NCBI GenBank assembly: GCA_030427735.1
Contig: JAUIBP010000004.1
Coordinates: 186,001-250,000 of the forward strand
Direction: 5' to 3'
From: Bacteroidia bacterium
Lineage (GTDB): Bacteria; Bacteroidota; Bacteroidia; Flavobacteriales; Flavobacteriaceae
DNA: 64,000 nt
Every line of letters starts with the position of its first letter. The first letter of the stretch is position 1. Positions 38,807 to 48,386 of this stretch are shown piece by piece. A program made the position numbers and the translations under genes. The notes beneath the pieces are model-generated. The model saw nothing but the letters and a program-made list of their open reading frames with translations. It was not told where the DNA came from and did not search any database.

Positions 38807-40420
38807 TTAGTTTTCTGTTTCAGTATCGGTATAGTAAATTTCGAATTTTACACGTAAATTTTCAGGAACATTACTGTTGGATCCATATAAAATAGTGCCT
38901 TTAGGCTCTAACACTGCTCCAGAAGGGAGTGTTGTTATCTCGTCGTTGTCGCTGTTTAATAAACGTGCATTTGAAACATTGTTTACATTTGTTGATAAAA
39001 CTACGCCTAATTTAGTATTAGTTGAGTCTTTAAGCAAAATATTTTTGATGTGTTCTGTTAATCTGATTTTGTATTGGTGTGCACCGCCTACGCTTTCTGT
39101 TCTTTGCCCTAAGTGATAAATTTTTGAGTTATACGGGTCTGAGGTATTTGAAGATGGGTCGTAACCGTCTACATAATCTACCAAAGGCATGTTGTTTTTT
39201 ACATCGTAAATATAGATTCTGTCGTAAGTATGGTAATCGTCGGCAGTATATACTTTGTTAGGGTCTTCGTAAATAATTAATTGAGCTTCGTTAATAAGCC
39301 ACTTGTTTTTCTTATTTTGGAATTCATTCAAAACATCCGAAAGGCCGTCACCGTCGTCGTCTTGGCCATAAAATAAATCGATAACACCCATAGAGCCTTC
39401 GCCGCCTTTAAGGTATAAGTTTTCATCGCCATCGGTAGTATTACCATCGGCGTATTCGGTATCGCTTTCAATGGTATTTAATCGGGTAGTGTTAAATTTT
39501 AATACGTATTCTGATGAAAGATATTCTTCGGAATCTTCGTCGCTAGAATCGTAATTGTCATTTCTGTAGGTGTAATATAAGGTAATGGCAGCATCGGTAT
39601 TAGAAAGGTTTATTAAGGTTTGATGACCTCTATTGCTTACAGATTCTGTTTTAAAATATACACCTCTAAAATAATTTACAAAATTATCTTGATTACTTAA
39701 TACAGGGCTACCTTCCTGGTTAATAATTAATTCTTGCCAGAAATCTTTATTTGGTAATAGGGTTTTTAAGCGTGGCGATAAGCGTTCTAAAGTATCATTT
39801 TCTTCGGTTTCTTCGTTAAGTTCTGTAATATAAATTTCTGAAGGATCTGGTAAGAACTCGCCATTTTCGTAAAGTAACTGCCCCGTAAAATTATTGAAAT
39901 TTATGGTCTCGTTGGCATTCGAGTAATAAATTTGGGCTTCGTCAAAATTCGAGTCAGGATCTAAAGTTCTTAGGTAGTATGTGTTTTGGTACAACGATAA
40001 TTTTATTGGATCGCTACCAAATAACGAATCTAATTGATATGTAGAATTTCCATCATCATCTGTTTCTAACAGTGTAGAATAATATGGTAAAGTTAGCACT
40101 ACAGAATCTACAGTGGCTTGGGTACCAAATGTAGGATTGTAGCTTTGCGGTACCATTTGCGAAACAATATTGGCGGTGCTTGGCCCATATTCAGGATCGT
40201 TAAATACGCCAAGTAGGTTAGACGACAATCCGGTGGTTTGTACAGGCTTTACTTTTTTTGTGTAAGCAAGAACAGGAAAACGGGCGCTATCTGTAGCAAA
40301 ATCCTTATTTCCTATAATGTTGGTGCCTATGGTGTTGTAATCTTTATCGCAACTTATAAAAGCGCAGATTAATAAAATAAAGATGCTATAGCGTTTAAAT
40401 ACGTTTAAAATCTTTTTCAT
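38807..40420 (-). CDS. DUF4270 lipoprotein
   Basis: The 537-residue protein has a lipobox near residue 24 (LICAFISCDKD) and the conserved N-terminal pattern of DUF4270, a Bacteroidota-specific family (IGTNIIGNKDF, TTGLSSNLLGVFNDPEYG). Function is unknown. The gene lies between a GlgA-like gene and glmS on the same strand with gaps of 25 and 6 bp. The grouping with carbohydrate genes and with divergent panC recurs in the phylum, so a role in the cell envelope is plausible but unproven. Confidence 0.85.
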   Translation of the reverse strand: MKKILNVFKRYSIFILLICAFISCDKDYNTIGTNIIGNKDFATDSARFPVLAYTKKVKPVQTTGLSSNLLGVFNDPEYGPSTANIVSQMVPQSYNPTFGTQATVDSVVLTLPYYSTLLETDDDGNSTYQLDSLFGSDPIKLSLYQNTYYLRTLDPDSNFDEAQIYYSNANETINFNNFTGQLLYENGEFLPDPSEIYITELNEETEENDTLERLSPRLKTLLPNKDFWQELIINQEGSPVLSNQDNFVNYFRGVYFKTESVSNRGHQTLINLSNTDAAITLYYTYRNDNYDSSDEDSEEYLSSEYVLKFNTTRLNTIESDTEYADGNTTDGDENLYLKGGEGSMGVIDLFYGQDDDGDGLSDVLNEFQNKKNKWLINEAQLIIYEDPNKVYTADDYHTYDRIYIYDVKNNMPLVDYVDGYDPSSNTSDPYNSKIYHLGQRTESVGGAHQYKIRLTEHIKNILLKDSTNTKLGVVLSTNVNNVSNARLLNSDNDEITTLPSGAVLEPKGTILYGSNSNVPENLRVKFEIYYTDTETEN

Positions 40421-40445
40421 AGATGTAAAATGGGTGTAGCGCTTA

Positions 40446-41255
40446 TTATTTTAAGACTTCGGTCATGTAAAAATTAGAATAAGCCTCGCTAAATTCTTCT
40501 TTATCTTTATATTCTAAAACAGGTTTATCTACACTGTTAAGATGTGCTGTTAGCTCGTCTGGAATTTCTTCGGAAGCGACAATTACGGCATCGGAATAGT
40601 CTATAGCAACTTTCATTAAATTGTTGTAAGACGGCTCGCTAAGCGTATTAACAACGTTGTCGTTTACATTGTCGAATTTCACTTTTGATGCCATTTCTTT
40701 ATTTAATGTGCCTTCAAAACCTTGGTTGTAAATAGATGTTACAATTTTACTGTCGCTAAATAAAGGCTCGCCAGCAAAATACTCTTTAAGGTAAAGTGGT
40801 AAAAGAGCAGCCAACCAACCGTGAACATGAATAATATCTGGCGACCAGTTTAATTTTTTAACCGTTTCTATAACACCTTTGGCAAAGAAAATAGCACGTT
40901 CGTCGTTGTCTTCAAAAAGAGCGCCATTCTCGTCGGTTAGCGTCGCTTTTCGTTTAAAATATTCGTCGTTATCTATAAAATAAACTTGAATGCGTTCTTT
41001 AGGTATCGAGGCCACTTTTATAATAAGAGGCATGTCTAAATCGTTAATAACTAAGTTGATACCTGAAAGTCTTATAACCTCGTGTAATTGATGTCTTCTT
41101 TCGTTTATATTACCATATCTTGGCATAAAAATCCTAATCTGGCCACCTTGTTGGTTTACCATTCTAGGGGCTTCAAACGACATGGATGAGATTTCTGTTT
41201 CTGGTAAATAGGGAACTACTTCAGATGATACGTATAATATCCTCTTATCTTTCAT
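40446..41255 (-). CDS. GlgA-like protein, N-terminal GT5 half only
   Basis: The 269-residue protein matches only the N-terminal Rossmann domain of glycogen/starch synthase (ILYVSSEVVPYL, HVHGWLAALLPLYLKEYFA, IYNQGFEG). Full GlgA has about 470-500 residues with a C-terminal domain that binds ADP-glucose. The N-terminal KxGG motif, normally just after the VSSE stretch, is replaced by PETEISSMS, so the sugar-nucleotide site looks lost. Proteins of this length are common in Bacteroidota and annotated as glycogen synthase; enzymatic activity is doubtful. It heads an operon with DUF4270 and glmS. Confidence 0.8.
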   Translation of the reverse strand: MKDKRILYVSSEVVPYLPETEISSMSFEAPRMVNQQGGQIRIFMPRYGNINERRHQLHEVIRLSGINLVINDLDMPLIIKVASIPKERIQVYFIDNDEYFKRKATLTDENGALFEDNDERAIFFAKGVIETVKKLNWSPDIIHVHGWLAALLPLYLKEYFAGEPLFSDSKIVTSIYNQGFEGTLNKEMASKVKFDNVNDNVVNTLSEPSYNNLMKVAIDYSDAVIVASEEIPDELTAHLNSVDKPVLEYKDKEEFSEAYSNFYMTEVLK

Positions 41256-41295
41256 AAATTACTCGGCTTTTTGAAAATTCAAAATAAAAAACACG

Positions 41296-41303
41296 CAAAA
41301 TTA
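41296..41303 (-). promoter_or_regulatory. Candidate -7 element for the GlgA-like operon
   Basis: On the minus strand this reads TAATTTTG, a TAnnTTTG match about 40 bp before the start codon of the GlgA-like gene. Confidence 0.4.
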
Positions 41304-41334
41304 CAAAAATTTATGCAGATTGCCAGTAAAATAT

Positions 41335-41342
41335 TAAGTTTG
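41335..41342 (+). promoter_or_regulatory. Candidate -7 element for panC
   Basis: TAAGTTTG matches TAnnTTTG and lies 23 bp before the GTG start of panC. Confidence 0.45.
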
Positions 41343-41365
41343 CACGCGTTAATTTTTTATTAAGA

Positions 41366-42214
41366 GTGAAGACAATTACACAAAAATCGGAACTAAAATC
41401 GATAATTGAAGATTTAAAATCGCAAAACAAAACTGTTGGTTTAGTGCCTACAATGGGAGCTTTGCATGACGGACATTTGTCGTTGGTAAGTAGGGCGTTG
41501 CAAGAGAACGATGTAGTTGTTGTTAGTATTTTTGTGAACCCAACGCAGTTTAATAATCCTGAAGATTTAGAGAAATACCCAAGAACCTTAAACATTGATT
41601 TGGAGTTGTTAGCGACGGTGTCCGATACCATTTTGGTGTATACGCCAAGTGCAGAAGATGTGTACGACAACAACGTGGTTTCTGAGCATTTTGATTTCGA
41701 CGGATTAGAGCATCAAATGGAGGGTAAATTCAGGCCAGGACATTTTGACGGGGTGGGCACGATCGTTAAGCGTTTGTTTGAAATTGTAACTCCAGATCGA
41801 GCCTATTTTGGTGAAAAAGATTTTCAGCAGTTGGCAATCATCCGGTCGTTGGTTAAAAACCATAACATTCCTGTAGCTATTGTAGGTTGCGAAATTTTAA
41901 GAGAACCATCTGGTCTGGCAATGAGTTCAAGAAATGTAAGGTTAAAGCCAGAATATGCAGAAGCAGCACCTTTTATTTACGAAACTTTAAAGACTGCCAA
42001 ATCGCAGTTTGGCACAAAAAGTGCTATAGAGATAACGCAATGGGTTGAAAATGAGTTTGAAGCACATCCGTTATTAAAGTTGGAATATTTTACAATAGCA
42101 GATGCCGATACTCTAGAAACCGCCCGTAACATAAACACGCAAACCACATATCGAGCGTTTATTGCTGTATTCGCAGACGATATAAGATTAATAGACAATA
42201 TAGCACTAAATTAA
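41366..42214 (+). CDS. panC: Pantothenate synthetase
   Basis: The 282-residue enzyme joins pantoate and beta-alanine to pantothenate with ATP. The HIGH-type motif [37 protein letters not shown] and the SSRN loop (MSSRNVRL) are all present. The start is GTG at 41366: it gives the normal N-terminus of the family, and no in-frame ATG lies nearby. panD follows 13 bp later, so the last two enzymes of pantothenate synthesis are adjacent. Confidence 0.96.
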   Translation: MKTITQKSELKSIIEDLKSQNKTVGLVPTMGALHDGHLSLVSRALQENDVVVVSIFVNPTQFNNPEDLEKYPRTLNIDLELLATVSDTILVYTPSAEDVYDNNVVSEHFDFDGLEHQMEGKFRPGHFDGVGTIVKRLFEIVTPDRAYFGEKDFQQLAIIRSLVKNHNIPVAIVGCEILREPSGLAMSSRNVRLKPEYAEAAPFIYETLKTAKSQFGTKSAIEITQWVENEFEAHPLLKLEYFTIADADTLETARNINTQTTYRAFIAVFADDIRLIDNIALN

Positions 42215-42215
42215 T

Positions 42216-42223
42216 TATCTTTG
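42216..42223 (+). promoter_or_regulatory. Candidate -7 element directly before panD
   Basis: TATCTTTG is a full TAnnTTTG match that ends only 4 nt before the panD ATG, so a transcript from it would be nearly leaderless. Confidence 0.45.
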
Positions 42224-42227
42224 CCAC

Positions 42228-42578
42228 ATGCAAGTTCAAGTAGTAAAATCTAAGATTCACAGAGTTAAATGTACTGGAGCAGACCTTAATTACATTGGTA
42301 GTATTACTATCGATGAAGATTTAATGGATGCTGCAAATATTATACAGGGCGAAAAGGTTCAAATTGTAAATAACGACAATGGAGAACGCTTAGAAACCTA
42401 TGTTATTCCTGGTCCGCGAAACAGCGGAGAAATCACACTTAACGGTGCGGCAGCCAGACGTGTTGCTGTAGGCGATACCCTTATTTTGATTACCTATGCT
42501 TTTATGGATTTTGAAGAAGCAAAAACTTTTAAACCGTCTTTGGTATTTCCAGACGAAGCTACCAATAAGTTGATATAG
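42228..42578 (+). CDS. panD: Aspartate 1-decarboxylase
   Basis: The 116-residue proenzyme is cleaved between Gly24 and Ser25 (NYIGSITID) to give the pyruvoyl group; [16 protein letters not shown] is the second family hallmark. It makes beta-alanine from aspartate for PanC, encoded just upstream. Length is usual. A TATCTTTG element 4 nt before the start could drive a separate, nearly leaderless transcript. Confidence 0.97.
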   Translation: MQVQVVKSKIHRVKCTGADLNYIGSITIDEDLMDAANIIQGEKVQIVNNDNGERLETYVIPGPRNSGEITLNGAAARRVAVGDTLILITYAFMDFEEAKTFKPSLVFPDEATNKLI

Positions 42579-42585
42579 CAAAATA

Positions 42586-43545
42586 TTGAAACCTAAAGTA
42601 TTTAAAATATTAAAACTTACACTCCCAATTTTATTGGGAGTTTTTTTAATCTGGTATTCGCTGTCTAAAGTATCTGTAAGCGAATTGCTTGAGTATTTTA
42701 AAAATGCCAATTATTGGTGGATTCTTTTAGGCGGAATTTTAGGGTTACTCAGTCATTTGTCCAGGGCTTACCGTTGGTTGTTCATGCTCGAGCCTTTAGG
42801 ATATAAGGTTAAGTATGGTAATAGTGTTATGGCGGTTTTTGCGGCGTATTTAATAAATTATACCATACCTAGGGCTGGCGAAGTCGCTAGGGTTTCTATT
42901 TTATCTTCGTACGAGCATGTGCCTTTCGAAAAAGGTTTTGGCACGGTAGTCGCCGAGCGTATAGCCGATTTAATTGTTATGTTGGGCATTATACTTTTAA
43001 CCTTGTGTTTTCAGTTCGATTTTATAATTCATTTTTTTTTCGAAAAATTTAATGTAACCAAACTCATCGTCATGGGATTTGGTGTCATCTTAATAGGAGT
43101 TGCTTTTATCCTTTACATCCGTAAAAGTCAATCTATAATTGCTACTAAAATTAAAAGTTTTATTTACGGTTTGCTTGAAGGTGGGTTGAGTATCTTTAAA
43201 ATGAAAAAAAAATGGGCCTTTATAGCGCATACGCTTTTTATATGGCTAATGTATGTGCTTATGTTTTATGTAACAACCTTTGCAGTGCAAGGTCTCCATC
43301 CTGTTACTCTAGGAGCCGTATTAATTGGTTTTATATCGGGAAGTTTTAGTATTGCAGCTACAAATGGTGGTATTGGTTCGTATCCTGTTGCGGTATATGC
43401 TGCATTTTCACTGTTTAATATGGCCGAAGGGCCTAGTATTGCTTTTGGGTGGATTATGTGGACATCGCAAACTTTAATGATTATTCTTTGTGGCGGTTTA
43501 TCGCTGCTGTGGTTGCCCATATACAATAGGAAAACGAGTGAATAA
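42586..43545 (+). CDS. Flippase-like membrane protein of the LPG synthase TM family (UPF0104)
   Basis: The 319-residue protein has about eight membrane segments and the family features LSHLSRAYRWLFMLEPLGY, NYTIPRAGEVARVSIL and GIGSYPVAVY. It resembles the membrane domain of lysylphosphatidylglycerol synthases but lacks their catalytic domain, so a lipid-flipping or transport role is more likely. The start is TTG at 42586: it is the only one that keeps the first membrane helix, and the next in-frame ATG lies more than 60 codons on. A perfect terminator-like hairpin lies inside codons 12-19. It follows panD by 7 bp. Confidence 0.85.
   Translation: MKPKVFKILKLTLPILLGVFLIWYSLSKVSVSELLEYFKNANYWWILLGGILGLLSHLSRAYRWLFMLEPLGYKVKYGNSVMAVFAAYLINYTIPRAGEVARVSILSSYEHVPFEKGFGTVVAERIADLIVMLGIILLTLCFQFDFIIHFFFEKFNVTKLIVMGFGVILIGVAFILYIRKSQSIIATKIKSFIYGLLEGGLSIFKMKKKWAFIAHTLFIWLMYVLMFYVTTFAVQGLHPVTLGAVLIGFISGSFSIAATNGGIGSYPVAVYAAFSLFNMAEGPSIAFGWIMWTSQTLMIILCGGLSLLWLPIYNRKTSE
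42621..42647 (+). terminator. Terminator-like hairpin inside the flippase-like gene
   Basis: A perfect 9-bp stem (42621-42629 with 42633-42641), a TTT loop and seven T (42641-42647) have the form of an intrinsic terminator 43 nt after the panD stop. It lies in frame within the first membrane helix of the next gene. It may end part of the panCD transcripts. Confidence 0.6.
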
Positions 43546-43637
43546 TCTTGTTTTTGTGAATTGAAGCCATTCAAAAAAGTTTGTTTCAATTCAAAATTAT
43601 TTTTTTATACCTTGCATAGCACTAACCAAATTTTACT

Positions 43638-44786
43638 ATGAAAAGAATATTTGCTATAATCGTATTAGTTTTTACGTTTCAATCGAGCTCTGCCCAAGCC
43701 ATTTACGAAACTATTAAGTCCGAAAAATTAGGCGCCACGCGAAAGCTGAAAATTCAATTGCCTAGAGGGTATTCTAGTAACGAAGACAAACATTATCCTT
43801 TGGTTATTGTTTTTGATGGAGATTATATGTTCGAACCCGTAGCCGGTAGTATAGATTACTATTCGTATTGGGAAGATGTTCCAGATGTAATTGTAGTTGG
43901 AATAAATCAGGTTGAAAACAGGTATTACGACACCATGTTTTCAGAGCAAAATTCATTACCTATAGATTCTAGTGCCAAGTTTTTTGAATTTATAGGCATG
44001 GAGCTTATTCCGTTTATAGAAGGTAAGTACCGTACAGAAGATTTTAGATTAGCTATAGGTCATGGTGCTACAGCCAATTTTATTAATTATTACCTGCTTA
44101 AAGATAAGCCTTTGTTTAAAGGGTATATTGTAATAAGTCCAGAATTAGCGCCAAACATGACCAAATACATGCCAGAGCGTCTGTCTAAAATAGATAGTAA
44201 AGTATTCTATTATTTGGCTACAGCTACAGACGATCTTAAATCGGTTAAAAAGGGAACAGAGTTGTTAAACACGTTGTTAGATAAAATAGATAACGACAAC
44301 TTGCGATACGATTACGATATGTTTGAAGGCTTAACACATTATTCGGTTGCGGCACAAGCTATCCCTAAAGCCTTATCTAGTATTTTTTATGTGTACCAAC
44401 CAATTACATCTATAGAGTACGAGCGCGATATTTTAACATCAGACGATGAGCCTATTGAGTATTTGAAAACAAAATACGAATCGATTAAAGAGTTGTATGG
44501 TGTAGATAAAGTGATTTTGGTTAACGATTTTAAAGCCATAGCGGCAGCCATAGAAAAGAAAGAAGCCTATAAAGATTATCAAGAGTTGGGTAAATTGGCT
44601 AGAGATGCCTATCCAGAGGCTTTATTGGGGCAATATTATTTGGCGAGATATTACGAAGAGACAGGTCAGCCTAAAAAAGCAATGAAAACCTATCAGTCTT
44701 CTTATATTTTCGATGAAATTGGCGGTCTTACGAAAGACGATATGATAGAGCGTGCCAACCGTCTTAAAGCAGATTTCGGGTATTAA
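43638..44786 (+). CDS. Esterase-fold (IroE/Fes-like) protein lacking the nucleophile serine
   Basis: The 382-residue protein has a signal peptide ending in SSAQ and the alpha/beta-hydrolase core of the putative-esterase family (YPLVIVFDGDYMF, RLAIGHGATANF). The nucleophile elbow is normally GHSxGG; here residues 141-145 read GHGAT, with Gly143 where Ser belongs. The late His in LTHYSVA remains. The C-terminal 80 residues look like TPR helices. It is probably not a serine esterase and may bind a ligand or protein. The last base of its stop codon is the first base of the radA start (TAATG). Confidence 0.8.
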   Translation: MKRIFAIIVLVFTFQSSSAQAIYETIKSEKLGATRKLKIQLPRGYSSNEDKHYPLVIVFDGDYMFEPVAGSIDYYSYWEDVPDVIVVGINQVENRYYDTMFSEQNSLPIDSSAKFFEFIGMELIPFIEGKYRTEDFRLAIGHGATANFINYYLLKDKPLFKGYIVISPELAPNMTKYMPERLSKIDSKVFYYLATATDDLKSVKKGTELLNTLLDKIDNDNLRYDYDMFEGLTHYSVAAQAIPKALSSIFYVYQPITSIEYERDILTSDDEPIEYLKTKYESIKELYGVDKVILVNDFKAIAAAIEKKEAYKDYQELGKLARDAYPEALLGQYYLARYYEETGQPKKAMKTYQSSYIFDEIGGLTKDDMIERANRLKADFGY

Positions 44787-46150
44787 TGGCAAAAGTAAAA
44801 ACAACGTTTTACTGTCAGAGTTGTGGTGCGCAATATGCCAAATGGCAAGGGCAATGTAATGCGTGTAAAGCGTGGAATACTATAGTCGAAGAAGTTATTC
44901 AAACACCTGAAAAAAGCGATTGGAAACCATCGACCTCAAACACCGAAAAACGCAGAACATCCAAGCCGTTGTTAATTAACGAAATCGATGCGTCTCACGA
45001 AGCCCGTTTAAATACTTTCGATCAAGAATTAAATCGCGTGTTAGGTGGTGGTATAGTACCGGGTTCCCTAACATTACTGGGGGGCGAACCAGGCATAGGC
45101 AAGAGTACTTTGTTGTTGCAGGTCGCATTAAAATTACCTTATAAAACGCTTTATGTTTCTGGTGAAGAAAGCCAGAAACAAATAAAAATGCGGGCAGAGC
45201 GTATCAATCCTAATAATAGTAGTTGCTACATCTTAACCGAAACCAAAACTCAAAATATCTTTAAGCAAATCGAAGCCTTAGTGCCCGATGTGGTAATTGT
45301 AGACTCTATACAAACTTTGCATAGCGATTATGTAGAATCTTCTTCGGGGAGTATTTCACAAATAAAAGAGTGTACTACAGAGCTTATTAAATTTGCAAAA
45401 GAAACCTCTACGCCTGTTATTTTAATAGGGCATATTACTAAAGATGGCCATATTGCGGGGCCTAAAATTTTAGAGCATATGGTAGATACGGTGCTTCAAT
45501 TTGAAGGCGATAGAAACCATGTGTTTAGAATTTTAAGAGCTAATAAAAACCGTTTTGGTTCTACCAACGAACTGGGGATTTACGAAATGCAGGGTTCAGG
45601 ATTAAGAGAAGTTTCTAATCCGTCTGAGTTGTTAATCTCTAAGAAAGATGAAGAGCTAAGCGGTAATGCAGTTTCTGCAACTTTAGAAGGCATGCGCCCT
45701 TTAATGATAGAGGTTCAGGCTTTAGTAAGTACGGCGGTTTACGGTACGCCACAACGAAGCGCAACAGGATTTAATGCAAAACGATTAAACATGCTGTTGG
45801 CTGTTTTAGAGAAGCGCGCTGGGTTTCGTTTGGGGGCTAAAGATGTATTTTTAAACATTACTGGCGGTATAACGGTAGACGATCCTGCAATAGATTTGGC
45901 TGTAGTAGCAGCCATACTGTCTTCTAACGAAGACGAGCCGCTTCAAAAAGATTATTGCTTTGCTGCCGAGGTTGGGTTGTCTGGAGAAATCCGCCCTGTG
46001 CAACGTGTAGAACAACGCATTCAAGAAGCCGAGAAATTAGGGTTTTCAACCATTTTCGTTTCCAAGTACAGTAAAATCAGTTTTAAGCCTCAAAGCATAA
46101 GCATTCAATTACTTTCTAAAATAGAAGATTTAGCAGGGTTTATAGTTTAA
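44786..46150 (+). CDS. radA: DNA repair protein RadA
   Basis: The 454-residue protein has an N-terminal C4 zinc finger (Cys10, 13, 24, 27), a RecA-like ATPase with Walker A GGEPGIGKST (99-108), the RadA signature KNRFGSTNELGIYEM and a C-terminal Lon-protease-like domain. It promotes branch migration in recombination. The start overlaps the stop of the esterase-fold gene by one base, so the two are translationally coupled. No DNA-repair role is known for the upstream gene. Confidence 0.97.
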   Translation: MAKVKTTFYCQSCGAQYAKWQGQCNACKAWNTIVEEVIQTPEKSDWKPSTSNTEKRRTSKPLLINEIDASHEARLNTFDQELNRVLGGGIVPGSLTLLGGEPGIGKSTLLLQVALKLPYKTLYVSGEESQKQIKMRAERINPNNSSCYILTETKTQNIFKQIEALVPDVVIVDSIQTLHSDYVESSSGSISQIKECTTELIKFAKETSTPVILIGHITKDGHIAGPKILEHMVDTVLQFEGDRNHVFRILRANKNRFGSTNELGIYEMQGSGLREVSNPSELLISKKDEELSGNAVSATLEGMRPLMIEVQALVSTAVYGTPQRSATGFNAKRLNMLLAVLEKRAGFRLGAKDVFLNITGGITVDDPAIDLAVVAAILSSNEDEPLQKDYCFAAEVGLSGEIRPVQRVEQRIQEAEKLGFSTIFVSKYSKISFKPQSISIQLLSKIEDLAGFIV

Positions 46151-46228
46151 GCTGTTGCTAGATATATTTTTTCGGTTAAAAAGGTTAGGTTTGTAACTAT
46201 CAGATTACAACAATTCAAAATAACATTT

Positions 46229-48331
46229 ATGAAAACAAACATTTTAAAGCTATCGGTGCTTAGTGCCGTGGCTTTTGCTAGCTTGTCGGCATGTAAAGAC
46301 GATGCTAAAAAAGATGTCGCCGAGCTTACGCAAGAGCAAGCTGTGCCAGGAATCAATTTAGATTACATGGATGATTCGGTAAAACCGAGTGAAGATTTTT
46401 TTAAACATGTTAATGGAAACTGGCTTAAAAACAACACCATTCCGGACGATAGATCGCGATGGGGAAGCTTTGATGAATTACGACAAAAGACCGATGAAGA
46501 TGCTCTAGGTATACTTAAAGCAGCAATGTCTAACGATAAAGATTTTGCTAAAATAGAAGTGCTTCCGGGTTCAGATCAAGAAAAGGCGGTGTTCTTATAC
46601 GAAACCATTATGGATACCGTAGCTAGAAACAAAGCCGGCATTCAGCCTATATTGCCAACCTTACAAAATATAGAATCGATAGCTAATATTGCCGATCTGC
46701 AAGCTTATTTAACCCAAATGGAACCTAAAGGCGGTGCTGGATTTTTTGGTTTTCGAGTTGGTGCAGATGCAAAAGATAGCAATAAAAATGTAGGTAAATT
46801 AGGAACAGGCCGCTTAGGACTTCCTGATAGAGATTATTATGTGAAAGATGATGCGGACTCTAAAGATAAGCGACAAGCGTATGTAGATTATATTACCAAA
46901 ATGCTTCAATTCTTAGGCGATAGCGAAGCAGAAGCAAAAGCTGAAGCCGAACAAATTTTAGCTTTCGAAACGAGTTTAGCAGCGCCTAAATTAGATAAAG
47001 TCGATTTAAGAGACGCGAGAAAAACTTACAATCCTACTGCTGTTTCAGACTTGCAACAAATGGTGCCAGCCATAAACTGGGAGTCTTATTTTACAGGTAT
47101 AGGAGCTAAAGGTTTAGATACTGTAATTGTAAGTCAGCCAAAATATATGAAAGCCTTACAGTCTATTTTAGAGCAGAATAATGTAGCGGACTGGAAAGTG
47201 TATTTGCGATGGACAGCTTTTAACGGCGCTGCAGGAATGCTTAGTGATGAATTGGAAGAAGCAAAGTGGGAGTTTTATAGCAAAACTCTTCGTGGAGCAA
47301 AAAAACAGCGTCCAAGAGACGAACGTGCTTTACAAACTATTAATGGTACTGTAGGCGAAGCCCTTGGTAAATTGTATGTGGATGAGAAATTTCCGCCAGA
47401 AGCCAAAGCCAAAGCCGAAGAAATGATTAAAAATGTTATAAAAGCTTTCGAGTACAGAATATCGGAATTGCCTTGGATGAGCGAAGATACCAAGCAAAAG
47501 GCGATAGAAAAACTTCAAGCGACACAAATTAAAATAGCCTACCCAGACCAATGGAAAGACTATTCAGATTTAAATATAAAAAGTGTAGAAGCTGGAGGTA
47601 CTTATTTACAAAATATAGAAAGTGCTCGCGTTTGGAATTTTAAAGATGATATTGATAAATTAGGAAAGCCAGTCGATAAAAGCGAATGGTATATGGCGCC
47701 GCAGGTCGTGAACGCTTATTTTAATCCGTCTTTTAACGAAATTGTATTTCCTGCTGCGATTTTACAGCCGCCATTTTATAATTACAAAGCAGACGATGCT
47801 GTAAATTATGGTGGAATAGGTGCGGTAATCGGACATGAAATTTCTCATAGTTTCGACGATTCTGGTGCACGTTACGACAAGGATGGAAACTTAAATAACT
47901 GGTGGACAGACGAGGATTTAGAGCAATTTACAAAATTAGGTAAAGCCTTGGCAGATCAGTACAGTAGTTTAGAAGTGTTACCAGAAGTGTATATTAATGG
48001 CGAATTTACTTTAGGCGAAAACATTGGTGATTTAGGTGGGGTAAATGCCGCTTACGATGCGCTTCAAATGAGTCTGAAAGCTCATGGTAATCCAGGTTTA
48101 ATAGATGGTTTTACACCAGAACAACGCTTCTTTATGTCTTGGGCAACAGTTTGGAGAACCTTGTATAGAGACGATGCTCTAAAGAATCAAATAAAAACAG
48201 ATCCGCATTCTCCAGGAATGAATCGCGCCATACAACCGCTTTTAAATGTTGATGCGTTTTACGATGCATTCAGTATTAAAGCAGGAGATAGTATGTATAT
48301 TGCTCCAGAAGAACGTGTGAAGATTTGGTAA
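46229..48331 (+). CDS. pepO: M13-family zinc metallopeptidase, lipoprotein
   Basis: The 700-residue protein has a lipobox (LSAC, about residue 22) and the M13 (neprilysin/PepO) fold. The zinc site is HEISH (His536, Glu537, His540) and the second motif is ENIGDLGG. The N-terminal part DDSVKPSEDFFKHVNGNW is typical. M13 enzymes cleave peptides up to about 40 residues, here probably in the periplasm. It stands alone with a terminator after the stop. Confidence 0.95.
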   Translation: MKTNILKLSVLSAVAFASLSACKDDAKKDVAELTQEQAVPGINLDYMDDSVKPSEDFFKHVNGNWLKNNTIPDDRSRWGSFDELRQKTDEDALGILKAAMSNDKDFAKIEVLPGSDQEKAVFLYETIMDTVARNKAGIQPILPTLQNIESIANIADLQAYLTQMEPKGGAGFFGFRVGADAKDSNKNVGKLGTGRLGLPDRDYYVKDDADSKDKRQAYVDYITKMLQFLGDSEAEAKAEAEQILAFETSLAAPKLDKVDLRDARKTYNPTAVSDLQQMVPAINWESYFTGIGAKGLDTVIVSQPKYMKALQSILEQNNVADWKVYLRWTAFNGAAGMLSDELEEAKWEFYSKTLRGAKKQRPRDERALQTINGTVGEALGKLYVDEKFPPEAKAKAEEMIKNVIKAFEYRISELPWMSEDTKQKAIEKLQATQIKIAYPDQWKDYSDLNIKSVEAGGTYLQNIESARVWNFKDDIDKLGKPVDKSEWYMAPQVVNAYFNPSFNEIVFPAAILQPPFYNYKADDAVNYGGIGAVIGHEISHSFDDSGARYDKDGNLNNWWTDEDLEQFTKLGKALADQYSSLEVLPEVYINGEFTLGENIGDLGGVNAAYDALQMSLKAHGNPGLIDGFTPEQRFFMSWATVWRTLYRDDALKNQIKTDPHSPGMNRAIQPLLNVDAFYDAFSIKAGDSMYIAPEERVKIW

Positions 48332-48352
48332 TTCTTCCGAATTAAAAATTTT

Positions 48353-48381
48353 AAAACCCTCAACATATTGTTGGGGGTTTT
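48353..48381 (+). terminator. Terminator after the M13 peptidase gene
   Basis: A 13-bp stem with one T-G pair (48353-48365 with 48369-48381) and a 3-nt loop ends in TTTT and lies 21 bp past the stop. Confidence 0.85.
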
Positions 48382-48386
48382 ATGTT

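Noticed and set aside
40446-41255. GlgA-like gene as a frameshifted pseudogene
   Set aside because: No remnant of the C-terminal half lies downstream, and proteins of this length are widespread in the phylum, so it is an intact short form.
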